Shown piece after piece: positions 52,007 through 61,093 of a stretch of 64,000 nt of DNA; the first letter of the stretch is position 1, and each line of letters begins with the position of its first letter. The notes under the pieces were generated by a model, which did no database searches, was not told the DNA's origin, and saw only the letters and a list, made by a program, of their open reading frames with translations. The stretch spans positions 45,255 to 109,254 of the forward strand of contig JBAQTC010000047.1 in assembly GCA_049296795.1 (NCBI GenBank), in the 5' to 3' direction. Source of the DNA: CAXNKH01 sp049296795. Its GTDB lineage: Bacteria; Pseudomonadota; Gammaproteobacteria; Burkholderiales; Burkholderiaceae_C. A program made the position numbers and the translations under genes.

Positions 52007-53303
52007 TCCGATCCAATTCATCGACCACCACACCGGCTTGGCCTTGCGCCAAATGCAGCCGTAATTTCTGCCCCAAGCTCAGGTCTTGGGCTCGGGTCAG
52101 GGACTGACCCGTTTCATCACTGACCCAGGCGTAACCCCGTTGCAAGACCAAACTGGGATCGAGCAGGCCCAACCTCAAACCAGACCTTGTCAGCCGCTCT
52201 TGCTGGCAAGCCAGCCCCCGTTGCACACGGCTTGGTAAGTCAAGCGTTAATTGACGCAGCTCACTGTGTTGTTGTTTGAATTGAGTAAGCGCCGCAAACT
52301 GTAATCGGCGCGTGCTGGCAAGCAAAGCCAAACGATGGCGCTCTAGCAGAACCGAAGGACGCATCAAGTGGGCAGCAACACCATCGAGCTTTTGCCCCTC
52401 AAAGTCCAAACGCCTGCTGATGCTAGTTTGCAAACGCTCATCTAAGCGGCTGACTTGACCCAACGCCATCTCTGTGGGCTGGGCCACCAATTCGGCTGCC
52501 GCTGTCGGCGTAGGAGCGCGCACGTCAGCCACAAAATCAGTCATACTAAAATCGGTTTCATGGCCCACACCGCTGATGACGGGGACCGGGCTTTGCACCA
52601 GTAGTCGGGCCAGACCTTCGTCATTAAAAGCCCACAAATCCTCTATTGAGCCGCCCCCTCGGACCAGCAAAATCACATCGATCGGGGTCGCTGTACTCTC
52701 AGCCAAGGAATACAAATACGACAGCGCCCGACAAAGTTCAGCCGGCGCGTTAACCCCTTGTACTGATGAGGGCGCCAGAATGACAGGAATATGCGGAACG
52801 CGGCGCTGCAAAGCACTCACCACATCATGCAAAGCCGCCGCGCCAAGGGATGTGACCAGGCCAATGGCTCGTGGCATGGAGGGCAATGACCGCTTACGAC
52901 TCGCCTCGAACAGGCCTTCGGCTTCTAGCTTGGCTTTGAGTCGCAGAAATTTCTCAAACAGTGCGCCCTGGCCAGCCTGACTCATGGATTCAACGATCAA
53001 TTGCAAATCGCCACGCGCCTCGTAAACACCGAGCCGGCCCCGCAATTCAACCAGCTCTCCATCACGCGGCGCAAAGTCCATGAGACTTGCGGCACGACGG
53101 AACATGGCGCAACGAATCTGCCCCCCTTCGTCTTTGATGGAGAAATAGCAATGGCCACTAGAAGCTCTGGAAAATCCTGTCAACTCACCGCTTACCGTGA
53201 CCGGGTTGAACCGGGCTTCCAAAGTATCGGCAATGGCGTGACACAGCGCTCCAACCTGCCAGACGCGGGGATTTCGCTCAGTCAGTTGAGCTTCAAGCCC
53301 CAT
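52002..53303 (-). CDS. xseA: Exodeoxyribonuclease VII large subunit
   Basis: Large subunit of the single-strand-specific ExoVII, 433 residues. The OB-fold domain (about 15-115) includes VSGELTGFSRASSGHCYFSIKDEGGQIRCAMF. The central nuclease core has ILLVRGGGSIEDLWAFNDEGLAR and SGVGHETDFSMTDFVADVRAPTPTAAAEL. The small subunit xseB is not next to it. Confidence 0.96.
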   Translation of the reverse strand: MGLEAQLTERNPRVWQVGALCHAIADTLEARFNPVTVSGELTGFSRASSGHCYFSIKDEGGQIRCAMFRRAASLMDFAPRDGELVELRGRLGVYEARGDLQLIVESMSQAGQGALFEKFLRLKAKLEAEGLFEASRKRSLPSMPRAIGLVTSLGAAALHDVVSALQRRVPHIPVILAPSSVQGVNAPAELCRALSYLYSLAESTATPIDVILLVRGGGSIEDLWAFNDEGLARLLVQSPVPVISGVGHETDFSMTDFVADVRAPTPTAAAELVAQPTEMALGQVSRLDERLQTSISRRLDFEGQKLDGVAAHLMRPSVLLERHRLALLASTRRLQFAALTQFKQQHSELRQLTLDLPSRVQRGLACQQERLTRSGLRLGLLDPSLVLQRGYAWVSDETGQSLTRAQDLSLGQKLRLHLAQGQAGVVVDELDRK

Positions 53304-53430
53304 CAGAGAACGACTCCACGTGACAACACCTTGATTTGATTGACATTTCCACTGCCTTTTTTACGACCAATTTAAGCAAAACCGCATCACAGCTGCGTTT
53401 GCTCAGACCCAGACCGGTTTGTGCACAAAC

Positions 53431-53439
53431 TTATCCACA
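53431..53439 (+). promoter_or_regulatory. Consensus DnaA box between xseA and exbB
   Basis: TTATCCACA is an exact DnaA box in the divergent gap 53304-53522. A partial inverted partner, CTGTGG, follows. No AT-rich unwinding region or cluster of boxes is seen, so it is not an origin. Confidence 0.4.
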
Positions 53440-53522
53440 GAATCTGTGGTCGAGTCCGCCGTATTTTCTCTCTGCCCGCTGAGCCATAATCGCACAGCAC
53501 CTCATCAGAGCGGAGAGACCCA

Positions 53523-54152
53523 TTGTTTTCAATCATACAAGCCGCCGGCTGGCCGATCTGGCCCCTGTTGGCCAGCTCGATCTTGGCACTGGCTTTGATC
53601 ATCGAGCATTTCATCAGGCTCAAGCCTCTCAAAATTGCACCCCCCAATTTACTGGCAGAAGCCTTGAGCATTTCGCGCAAGGGAATCCCCGATCCGACGG
53701 TGGTCCAGCGTCTGGCTCAGCACTCGGCTTTGGGTGAGGTTTTAGCCAGTGGTTTCTCTGCCCTCCACAGCAAACCAAATTGCACTGAAGACGAGTTGCG
53801 CGCCAGCATGGAGAGCACGGGTCGACTAGTGGCTCACCGCATGGAGCGCTATATGGGCGCTTTGGCCACCATCACATCGGCCGCCCCGCTGATGGGACTG
53901 TTTGGAACCGTTGTCGGCATGATAGAAATTTTTGGATCCCAGTCGCCGGGAAGCGGCGGTGCGAACCCGCTACAACTGGCGCATGGCATTTCGGTGGCGC
54001 TTTACAACACCGCGTTTGGCCTGATCGTGGCCATTCCCTCTTTGATTTTTTGGCGCTATTTTCGAGCCCGGATCGATGGCTATGTGCTCACACTTGAATT
54101 GGCCAGCGAGCGTTTGCTGCGTCACTTGCAATCTCTACGTGAAGAATCATGA
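53523..54152 (+). CDS. MotA/TolQ/ExbB proton-channel protein
   Basis: A 209-residue inner-membrane protein. First helix about 10-32, then the core LATITSAAPLMGLFGTVVGMIEIFG and LYNTAFGLIVAIPSLIFWRYF. The start codon is TTG at 53523, supported by GGAGAG six bases upstream. Unlike the copy at 18754 it has no tonB partner and leads the lipid A/KDO cluster, so a TolQ-like or envelope role is possible. Confidence 0.92.
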   Translation: MFSIIQAAGWPIWPLLASSILALALIIEHFIRLKPLKIAPPNLLAEALSISRKGIPDPTVVQRLAQHSALGEVLASGFSALHSKPNCTEDELRASMESTGRLVAHRMERYMGALATITSAAPLMGLFGTVVGMIEIFGSQSPGSGGANPLQLAHGISVALYNTAFGLIVAIPSLIFWRYFRARIDGYVLTLELASERLLRHLQSLREES

Positions 54153-54577
54153 AATTCCAGTCAGTCGCGCGCGATGAACCCGAGATCAACCTGATTCCCT
54201 TCATCGATGTGCTGTTGGTGGTGTTGATCTTTTTGATGATGTCGACCAGCTACAGCAAATTCACCGAAATGCAACTTAAGCTGCCGGTGGCCGATTCAGA
54301 TGCGCAACGTGACTACCCCAAAGAATTGTTGATCAGCGTCAGTGCCGACGGTGCTTACAGCATCAACCGAAGCCCGGTGCTTGGGCGCAGTCTGGAAGCT
54401 ATCAGCTTGGCGCTGAACCAGGGTCCTAAATTTGATGCAGACAGTAAAGTCATCATCCAAGCTGACGCCAATGCCAAGCACCAAGCCGTCATCCATGTGA
54501 TGCAAGCAGCCCGCAATGCTGGCTTGAGCCACATCATTTTTTCCACCCAATCTACGGCACAGGCCGGAAAAAAATAA
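54149..54577 (+). CDS. ExbD/TolR-family protein
   Basis: A 142-residue single-span protein. The motif EINLIPFIDVLLVVLIFLMMST puts the essential Asp at FIDVLL near residue 20. The periplasmic domain ends QAARNAGLSHIIFSTQST. It overlaps the ExbB-like gene by ATGA and precedes lpxK by 4 bases. Confidence 0.93.
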   Translation: MKFQSVARDEPEINLIPFIDVLLVVLIFLMMSTSYSKFTEMQLKLPVADSDAQRDYPKELLISVSADGAYSINRSPVLGRSLEAISLALNQGPKFDADSKVIIQADANAKHQAVIHVMQAARNAGLSHIIFSTQSTAQAGKK

Positions 54578-54581
54578 AACC

Positions 54582-55625
54582 ATGGCCAGTACCAGCCACC
54601 GCTGGGCCGACAGCTTGACTCAGGCCTGGGGTCGACGCGGAACTCTGGCTTGGTTGCTGTGGCCGCTCTCGCTGTTGTATGGTGCTTTGGTGGTCATGCG
54701 CCAGAGCCTCTACCGGCTCGGGCTATTGAAGACGCTGCGGGTGAGTGTTCCGGTGCTGGTGGTTGGTAATGTGGTGGCCGGAGGTTCTGGAAAAACACCG
54801 ATTGTGCAAGCCCTGGTGCGCCATTGGCAACTCCGAGGTCTGCAAGTAGGTGTCGTGGCCCGAGGCTATGGCCGTACCAGCCGAGATTGCCGCGAAGTCC
54901 ACCGCACCAGCCCAGCTTCATCGGTTGGCGACGAGCCCGCCCTGCTCAAACGCAGCACGGGCGCAGCCGTTTTTGTCGCAGCGAACCGATTCGAAGCCGC
55001 CAGCGCACTGCTAACGGCTCATCCTCAAACGGATCTCATCATTTGCGACGATGGGCTGCAACATCACGGCCTGTACCGCGACATAGAAATTTGTGTATTT
55101 GACGATAGAGGTTTGGGCAATGGCTGGCTGCTGCCCGCCGGGCCCTTGCGCGAGTCCTGGCCGCGCCACAACAGCGCGATGCTGGTGCTGCACAGCGGCG
55201 CAGAACCGGTTTTTTCGGGCTGGCAGGCGCAACGCCAATTGGCCAACTACGCGCTGCGCTCAGATGGCAGCCAAGTGGTGTTGTCGACCTTGAAACAAGC
55301 TGACACGCCAGTCTTGTTCGCCCTAGCAGCGATTGCCCAACCCGAGGTCTTTTTCGGTCAATTGAGGATGCAAGGACTGGTGCTGCAGCGTACCTTCGCC
55401 CTGCCCGATCACGCTGACCTGGAAAATTGCTCAATTCCATCCGCTTCATCCGGTATTTTGCTGTGCACCGAGAAAGATGCGGTCAAGCTGTGGCAGTTCC
55501 GGCCTGATGCCCTGGCTGTTCCCCTGTTGATCCAACTTGATCCGAGTTTTGTCGCCGCGTTGGAGGGCCAGCTACCGCCGGGATTAAGGACAAAGTTATC
55601 ATCGGCCCATGAGCACTCCCATTGA
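54582..55625 (+). CDS. lpxK: Tetraacyldisaccharide 4'-kinase
   Basis: Phosphorylates the 4' position of the lipid A disaccharide precursor at the inner membrane. It is 347 residues, with an N-terminal membrane helix (about 22-45) and the P-loop VVGNVVAGGSGKTPIVQAL near residue 62. LIICDDGLQHHGLYRDIEI contains the catalytic Asp region. The end overlaps the next gene by 17 bases. Confidence 0.96.
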   Translation: MASTSHRWADSLTQAWGRRGTLAWLLWPLSLLYGALVVMRQSLYRLGLLKTLRVSVPVLVVGNVVAGGSGKTPIVQALVRHWQLRGLQVGVVARGYGRTSRDCREVHRTSPASSVGDEPALLKRSTGAAVFVAANRFEAASALLTAHPQTDLIICDDGLQHHGLYRDIEICVFDDRGLGNGWLLPAGPLRESWPRHNSAMLVLHSGAEPVFSGWQAQRQLANYALRSDGSQVVLSTLKQADTPVLFALAAIAQPEVFFGQLRMQGLVLQRTFALPDHADLENCSIPSASSGILLCTEKDAVKLWQFRPDALAVPLLIQLDPSFVAALEGQLPPGLRTKLSSAHEHSH

Positions 55626-55803
55626 TCCGCGCCTTCTTGAACTGTTGGTTTGCCCTGTTACCAAGGGTCCATTGATTTTTGATCGTGAAAAACAAGAACT
55701 GATTTCCCACAGTGCCCGATTAGCCTATCCGATGCGCGACGGCATTCCTGTTCTGCTCGAAGTTGAGGCCCGGGCCATGAGCGACCAGGAACTCGGGCTC
55801 TAA
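55609..55803 (+). CDS. Trm112-like UPF0434 protein (YcaR)
   Basis: A 64-residue protein with MSTPIDPRLLELLVCPVTKGPLIFD and YPMRDGIPVLLEVEAR. These match UPF0434, the bacterial relative of Trm112. Only one zinc Cys is left in the VCP motif. It overlaps lpxK by 17 bases and lies between lpxK and kdsB as in many Gram-negatives. Confidence 0.92.
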   Translation: MSTPIDPRLLELLVCPVTKGPLIFDREKQELISHSARLAYPMRDGIPVLLEVEARAMSDQELGL

Positions 55804-55818
55804 GCCGACTGTGCTTGT

Positions 55819-56586
55819 ATGACCTACACGGTTTTGATTCCAGCTCGACTGGCTTCCTCGCGCTTGCCCAACAAACCCCTGGCCGACCTGGGTGGAGTTC
55901 CCATGGTGGTTCGGGTCGCGCAGCGGGTGGCTTCAGGCCGGGCAAGCACAACCGGCGCCAGAATTGTGGTGGCAGCCGACAGCCCTGAGATCGTTGCTGC
56001 CTGCCAAGCCCATGGTGTTACTGCAGTTCTCACCGGTGATAAGCACCCCAGCGGCAGTGACCGTTTGGCGCAGGCTTGCACGCTGCTGGGATTGCAAGAC
56101 GACGAAATTGTGGTCAATGTCCAAGGCGATGAACCGCTGATTGACCCAGAACTCGTTCCCGTCATGGCGCAACTGTTACGCAACCAGCCACTCGCCAGCA
56201 TGAGTACGGCAGCTCATCCCATCGAACAGCTCGCTGACTTTGTGAACCCCAATGTGGTGAAAGTGGTGCTCGATTCCCAGCAAATGGCGTTGTACTTCAG
56301 TCGCGCCCCCATCAGCTGGTGGCGCGATGGTTTTTCCCAGGGAATCACCCGCTTGCCCCAACCCAGACCACTGCGCCACATCGGCATCTACGGTTACCGT
56401 GTCGGGTTTTTACGCCAATTTCCGCGGCTGCCCCAGGCGCCGATTGAGGAAATGGAATCCTTAGAGCAGTTACGCGCTTTGTGGCATGGGTACCGAATCG
56501 TGGTCCATGTGACCGACCGAGCCCCCGGACCCGGTGTCGATACCGCGCAGGATCTGGAGCGTGTGCGTCAACTGATGGGCTTTTGA
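55819..56586 (+). CDS. kdsB: 3-deoxy-manno-octulosonate cytidylyltransferase
   Basis: Activates KDO as CMP-KDO for lipopolysaccharide core assembly. It is 255 residues. The nucleotide-binding start VLIPARLASSRLPNKPLADLGG and the QGDEPLIDPE metal site are intact, as is HIGIYGYRVGFLRQF. It is 15 bases after the UPF0434 gene. Confidence 0.97.
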   Translation: MTYTVLIPARLASSRLPNKPLADLGGVPMVVRVAQRVASGRASTTGARIVVAADSPEIVAACQAHGVTAVLTGDKHPSGSDRLAQACTLLGLQDDEIVVNVQGDEPLIDPELVPVMAQLLRNQPLASMSTAAHPIEQLADFVNPNVVKVVLDSQQMALYFSRAPISWWRDGFSQGITRLPQPRPLRHIGIYGYRVGFLRQFPRLPQAPIEEMESLEQLRALWHGYRIVVHVTDRAPGPGVDTAQDLERVRQLMGF

Positions 56587-56659
56587 GTCTGCCCGCGACA
56601 GGCCGTAACCTGCCCCATGCTATTCTCAGCGCCCTTCTTATAAGATTTCGAGGACACCC

Positions 56660-57316
56660 ATGAGACTGATTTTGCTGGGCGCACCGGGTGCGGGTAAGGG
56701 AACCCAGGCCACTTTCATTTGCCAAAAATACGGCATCCCCCAAATTTCAACGGGTGATATGTTGCGCGCCGCTGTCAAGGCTGGAACGACCCTGGGTATT
56801 CAAGCCAAGCAAGTCATGGACGCAGGCGGCTTGGTCAGCGACGAACTCATCATCAATTTGGTCAAAGAAAGAATTGCCCAGCCCGACTGTGCTCAGGGTT
56901 TTTTGTTTGACGGTTTTCCGCGCACCATTCCCCAGGCCGACGCCATGAAACAGGAAGGTGTTGCGCTGGATTACGTACTTGAAATCGATGTTCCGTTTGA
57001 AGCCATCATCGAACGTATGAGTGGTCGCAGATCCCACCCCACTTCGGGCCGAACCTATCACCTCAAGTTCAATCCACCCAAAGTCACAGATCGCGATGAT
57101 TTGACAGGCGAAGCCCTGATTCAACGCGAAGACGACAAGGAAGCCACGGTCAAAAAACGGCTGGACGTGTACAGCGCCCAGACCCGCCCCCTGGTTGACT
57201 ACTATGCGGACTGGTCGCGCCAAGAGCCAACCAAAGCTCCGCGCTACCGGGCCATCAGTGGCATCGGTTCGGTCGAGGACATCACCAGCCGCGCGATGCA
57301 GGCGCTGGCGGGCTGA
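56660..57316 (+). CDS. adk: Adenylate kinase
   Basis: Interconverts ATP + AMP with two ADP. It is 218 residues, the long LID form: P-loop LLGAPGAGKGTQATFI, ISTGDMLRAAV, DGFPRTIPQADAM, and the LID region around GRRSHPTSGRTYHLKFNPPK. The LID has no zinc cysteines. A GAGG site precedes the ATG. It is 73 bases after kdsB. Confidence 0.97.
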   Translation: MRLILLGAPGAGKGTQATFICQKYGIPQISTGDMLRAAVKAGTTLGIQAKQVMDAGGLVSDELIINLVKERIAQPDCAQGFLFDGFPRTIPQADAMKQEGVALDYVLEIDVPFEAIIERMSGRRSHPTSGRTYHLKFNPPKVTDRDDLTGEALIQREDDKEATVKKRLDVYSAQTRPLVDYYADWSRQEPTKAPRYRAISGIGSVEDITSRAMQALAG

Positions 57317-57320
57317 CCCG

Positions 57321-57341
57321 CTAGGCCTTTTGTAGGCCTAG
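57321..57341. repeat. Hairpin with repeated TAGGCCT units between adk and acs
   Basis: CTAGGCC (57321-57327) pairs with GGCCTAG (57335-57341). The same unit recurs as TAGTAGGTC and TAGTAGGCCT up to the acs stop. It separates convergent adk and acs. There is no clear T tract. Confidence 0.45.
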
Positions 57342-57348
57342 TAGGTCT

Positions 57349-59340
57349 TTAGTAGGCCTGACCCAGTTGCTCCAGGATCGCCGGGTTCTCCAGTGTGCTG
57401 GTGTCCTGGGTGATGGCTTCGCCTTTGGCGATCGAACGCAGCAATCGCCGCATGATCTTGCCGGAACGGGTTTTAGGTAGATTCTCACCAAAACGGATGT
57501 CCTTGGGTTTGGCAATCGGTCCAATTTCCTTGGCGACCCAATCCCGCAATTGCTTGGCCAGCGCCTTGGCTTCTTCGCCGCTGGGTCTGGCCTTTTTCAA
57601 CACCACGAAAGCGCAAATCGCTTCGCCTGTCAGATCGTCGGGCCGACCCACCACCGCCGCTTCAGCGACCAGATCCGTCTTGGCCACCAAGGCCGACTCG
57701 ATTTCCATGGTGCCCAGCCGGTGGCCCGATACGTTGAGTACGTCATCGATGCGGCCGGTGATGCGGAAATAACCCCGGTCGGCGCTGCGAACCGCACCAT
57801 CCCCTGCCAAGTACAACTGGCCACCCATCTCCTCGGGGAAATAGCTCTTTTTGAAACGCTCAGGGTCGTTCCAGATGGTTCGAATCATCGATGGCCAGGG
57901 CCGTTTGACCACCAAGATGCCGCCGGTTCCGTTAGCGATGTCTTTGCCGTTTTCATCCACGATGGCGGCCATGATGCCGGGTAGCGGCAGCGTGCAACTG
58001 CCAGGGACTAGCGGCGTGGCACCTGGCAAAGGCGTGATCATGTGGCCACCGGTTTCGGTCTGCCAGAAAGTGTCAACGATTTGGCAACGCTCGCCTCCCA
58101 CGTGTTTGTAGTACCACATCCAGGCCTCGGGGTTGATCGGCTCGCCGACCGAACCCAGAATGCGCAAGCTACGCAAGTCGGAGCGCGCCGGATGAACTTT
58201 TTCATCGCTTTCGGCGGCCTTGATCAAGGACCGGATGGCCGTAGGCGCAGTGTAGAACACGCTGCACTTGTGGCGCTCAATCATTTGCCAGAAGCGCCCC
58301 GCGTTAGGAAAAGTGGGAACACCTTCGAAAATGATCTGGGTCGCGCCGGCAGCCAGTGGCCCATAAGCGACATAGGTGTGACCCGTGATCCAGCCAATAT
58401 CAGCTGTGCACCAGAACACATCGTCAGGACGCAAATCGAAAGTCCAGTCCATGGTCAGCTTGGCCCAGAGCATGTAGCCGCCAGTACTGTGCTGAACACC
58501 TTTGGGCTTGCCGGTGGAGCCCGAGGTGTAGAGGATAAAAAGAGGATGTTCGGCCGGCACCGCTACTGGCGCGCACTCCCTGCTTTGACCGGCCAGGGCG
58601 TCGGCGAAGCTGACATCGCGCCCCGCCAGCATGGCGCAGGGCGTGGCCGTGCGCTGATAGACAAAAATCGTATGAATTGATTCACACCCACCCAGGCTCA
58701 GGCCTTCGTCAACCATGGCTTTGAGGGGTAACTCCTTGCCACCGCGCATCTGGAAATTGGCCGTGATAACGGCCACAGCGCCGGCATCAATGATGCGTTC
58801 TTGCAAGGCCTTGGCCGAGAAGCCGCCAAACACCACGCTATGGGTCGCGCCTATGCGGGCACAGGCCTGCATCGCGATTACGCCTTCAACCGTCATTGGC
58901 ATGTACAGCAGAACGCGGTCACCCTTTTCAATGCCACGGGCTTTGAGCGCATTGGCGAACTGGCAGACTCGCTCTAGCAATTCGCGATAACTGATTTTGC
59001 TGACTGTGCCGTCATCAGCTTCGAAAATGATCGCCGTTTTGTTTTCAGTCGGCGTTCCCATGTGCTTATCCAGACAGTTGGCCGAGGCATTGAGCTCGCC
59101 ATCGTCGAACCAGCGGTAAAAAGGCGCTTTTGACTCATCCAAGATCCGACTGAAAGGCTTGTTCCAAACCAGATGGCCACGTGCCAGGTCGGCCCAAAAA
59201 CCCTCGTAATCCTGCTCTGCAGCGGCACACATCGCATGGTATTGCGCCATGCCTGAGATGCGTGCGGCCTTGACCACCGTTTCAGGCGGATGGAACACAC
59301 GATTCTCAACCAAAACCGACTCAATAGCAGCAGAGCTCAT
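57349..59340 (-). CDS. acs: Acetyl-CoA synthetase
   Basis: Acetate + ATP + CoA gives acetyl-CoA + AMP + PPi. It is 663 residues from ATG 59340. The adenylation motif YTSGSTGKPKGVQHSTGGYML is near residue 265, and the C-terminal lysine-acetylation motif PKTRSGKIMRRLLRSIA near 620 holds the regulatory Lys. A longer frame to 59406 adds 22 unconserved residues. It is divergent from fumarase and shares the 59341-59533 gap, where I see no clear site. The ActP-like symporter at 8091 could supply its substrate. Confidence 0.97.
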   Translation of the reverse strand: MSSAAIESVLVENRVFHPPETVVKAARISGMAQYHAMCAAAEQDYEGFWADLARGHLVWNKPFSRILDESKAPFYRWFDDGELNASANCLDKHMGTPTENKTAIIFEADDGTVSKISYRELLERVCQFANALKARGIEKGDRVLLYMPMTVEGVIAMQACARIGATHSVVFGGFSAKALQERIIDAGAVAVITANFQMRGGKELPLKAMVDEGLSLGGCESIHTIFVYQRTATPCAMLAGRDVSFADALAGQSRECAPVAVPAEHPLFILYTSGSTGKPKGVQHSTGGYMLWAKLTMDWTFDLRPDDVFWCTADIGWITGHTYVAYGPLAAGATQIIFEGVPTFPNAGRFWQMIERHKCSVFYTAPTAIRSLIKAAESDEKVHPARSDLRSLRILGSVGEPINPEAWMWYYKHVGGERCQIVDTFWQTETGGHMITPLPGATPLVPGSCTLPLPGIMAAIVDENGKDIANGTGGILVVKRPWPSMIRTIWNDPERFKKSYFPEEMGGQLYLAGDGAVRSADRGYFRITGRIDDVLNVSGHRLGTMEIESALVAKTDLVAEAAVVGRPDDLTGEAICAFVVLKKARPSGEEAKALAKQLRDWVAKEIGPIAKPKDIRFGENLPKTRSGKIMRRLLRSIAKGEAITQDTSTLENPAILEQLGQAY

Positions 59341-59533
59341 GATTAACTTTCGATCCAAAAATGAAGACGAAACCAGTGACACACCGCTTGTCAAAACGCG
59401 CGCCACGAACCAAATCCAATTAACCGGAATATACCTAAGCCCCAGTGCAGCTCTGTCTTTCCTGCCCGCCTACAATCCAGCCATTGCGAAAACCCATGAT
59501 CCGCCACAGATTTAACCCGACTCGTCACCCACC

Positions 59534-61090
59534 ATGTCCACCACTCTGATTCGCCAATCCGATCTGATTGAATCCATCGCTGCTGCGCTGCAATACATCA
59601 GCTACTACCATCCGGCCGACTACATCGCCCACTTGGCCCGCGCCTATGAGCGCGAGCAAAGCGCGCCGGCCAAGGATGCCATTGCACAAATCCTGACCAA
59701 TAGCAAGATGAGCGCCACCGGCCACCGCCCGATCTGCCAGGACACCGGCATCGTCAACGTTTTTCTCAAAGTCGGCATGGACGTACGGCTGGATGGTTTT
59801 ACGGGCAGCCTGGAAGATGCCATCAACGAGGGGGTGCGCCAAGCCTACAACCACCCGGACAACACGCTACGCGCCAGCGTGGTGGCCGACCCCCACTTTG
59901 ATCGCAAGAACACCAAGGACAACAGCCCGGCCGTGATTTTTACGGAGATTGTTCCCGGCAACACCGTGGAAGTCACCGTGGCAGCCAAAGGCGGTGGCAG
60001 CGAAAACAAAAGCAAGTTGGCCATGCTCAACCCGGGTGACTCCATCGTTGACTGGGTGCTGAAAACCGTTCCGACTATGGGGGCCGGTTGGTGTCCGCCG
60101 GGCATGTTGGGCATAGGCATCGGCGGAACGGCTGAAAAAGCGGTATTGATGGCCAAAGAATCTTTGATGCAAGACATCGATATGTACGAGTTGCAAGCCA
60201 AAGCTGCGCGCGGCGACAAGCTCGACAAGGTGCAAGAGATGCGGCTTGAACTGTTCGAGAAAGTTAACGCCTTAGGCATCGGTGCGCAGGGGCTCGGTGG
60301 CTTGACCACGGTGCTCGACGTCAAAATCCAGATGTACCCGACCCATGCTGCAGGCAAACCGGTGGCCATGATCCCTAACTGCGCCGCGACCCGCCATGCC
60401 CATTTTGTAATGGACGGTAGCGGCCCAGTTTATCTCGATCCGCCCAGTTTGGATCTGTGGCCCGACGTTCAGTGGACACCCGATTACGTCAAAAGTAAAA
60501 AGGTCAACCTTGACACCCTGAGCCCGACCGAAGTGGCGCAATGGAAACACGGTGACACCTTACTCTTAAGCGGCAAAATGCTGACCGGTCGCGATGCTGC
60601 ACACAAACGCATCCAAACCATGTTGGCCAAGGGCGAGCCCTTGCCGGTAGACTTTAAAAACCGCGCCATCTACTACGTCGGCCCGGTTGACCCAGTCAAC
60701 GGCGAAGCGGTAGGACCGGCTGGTCCCACCACCTCAACCCGGATGGACGACTTCACCGAAAACATGCTGGGTCAAACCGGGCTACTCCTCATGATAGGCA
60801 AGGCCGAGCGCGGGCCGGTGGCCATCGAATCGATCAAGAAACACAAAGCGGCTTACCTGATGGCCGTGGGCGGTGCGGCTTACTTGGTCAGCAAGTCGAT
60901 CAAGTCGGCCAAAGTCGTCGGTTTCGCCGACCTCGGAATGGAAGCAATTTACGAATTCGATGTGATCGATATGCCGGTCACCGTGGCAGTCGATGCGGGC
61001 GGGACCAGTGCCCACATTACAGGTCCAGCCGAGTGGAAAGAACGCATCGCCACTGGCCAGTTCAAGGGCATAGCAGTAGCCGCGGCTTAA
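59534..61090 (+). CDS. Fumarate hydratase class I (iron-sulfur)
   Basis: Converts fumarate to malate with a [4Fe-4S] cluster. It is 518 residues, both alpha and beta domains in one chain. Cluster cysteines are visible in RPICQDTGIVNVF, GAGWCPPGMLGIGIGGT and IPNCAATRHAHF. The C-terminal beta domain includes YYVGPVDPVNGEAVGPAGPTTSTRMD. It ends 3 bases before the murI GTG. Confidence 0.95.
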   Translation: MSTTLIRQSDLIESIAAALQYISYYHPADYIAHLARAYEREQSAPAKDAIAQILTNSKMSATGHRPICQDTGIVNVFLKVGMDVRLDGFTGSLEDAINEGVRQAYNHPDNTLRASVVADPHFDRKNTKDNSPAVIFTEIVPGNTVEVTVAAKGGGSENKSKLAMLNPGDSIVDWVLKTVPTMGAGWCPPGMLGIGIGGTAEKAVLMAKESLMQDIDMYELQAKAARGDKLDKVQEMRLELFEKVNALGIGAQGLGGLTTVLDVKIQMYPTHAAGKPVAMIPNCAATRHAHFVMDGSGPVYLDPPSLDLWPDVQWTPDYVKSKKVNLDTLSPTEVAQWKHGDTLLLSGKMLTGRDAAHKRIQTMLAKGEPLPVDFKNRAIYYVGPVDPVNGEAVGPAGPTTSTRMDDFTENMLGQTGLLLMIGKAERGPVAIESIKKHKAAYLMAVGGAAYLVSKSIKSAKVVGFADLGMEAIYEFDVIDMPVTVAVDAGGTSAHITGPAEWKERIATGQFKGIAVAAA

Positions 61091-61093
61091 GCT

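Noticed and set aside
53431..53439. Replication origin near the DnaA box
   Set aside because: Only one exact box, no AT-rich unwinding element, and dnaA/dnaN/gyrB/parAB are not nearby.
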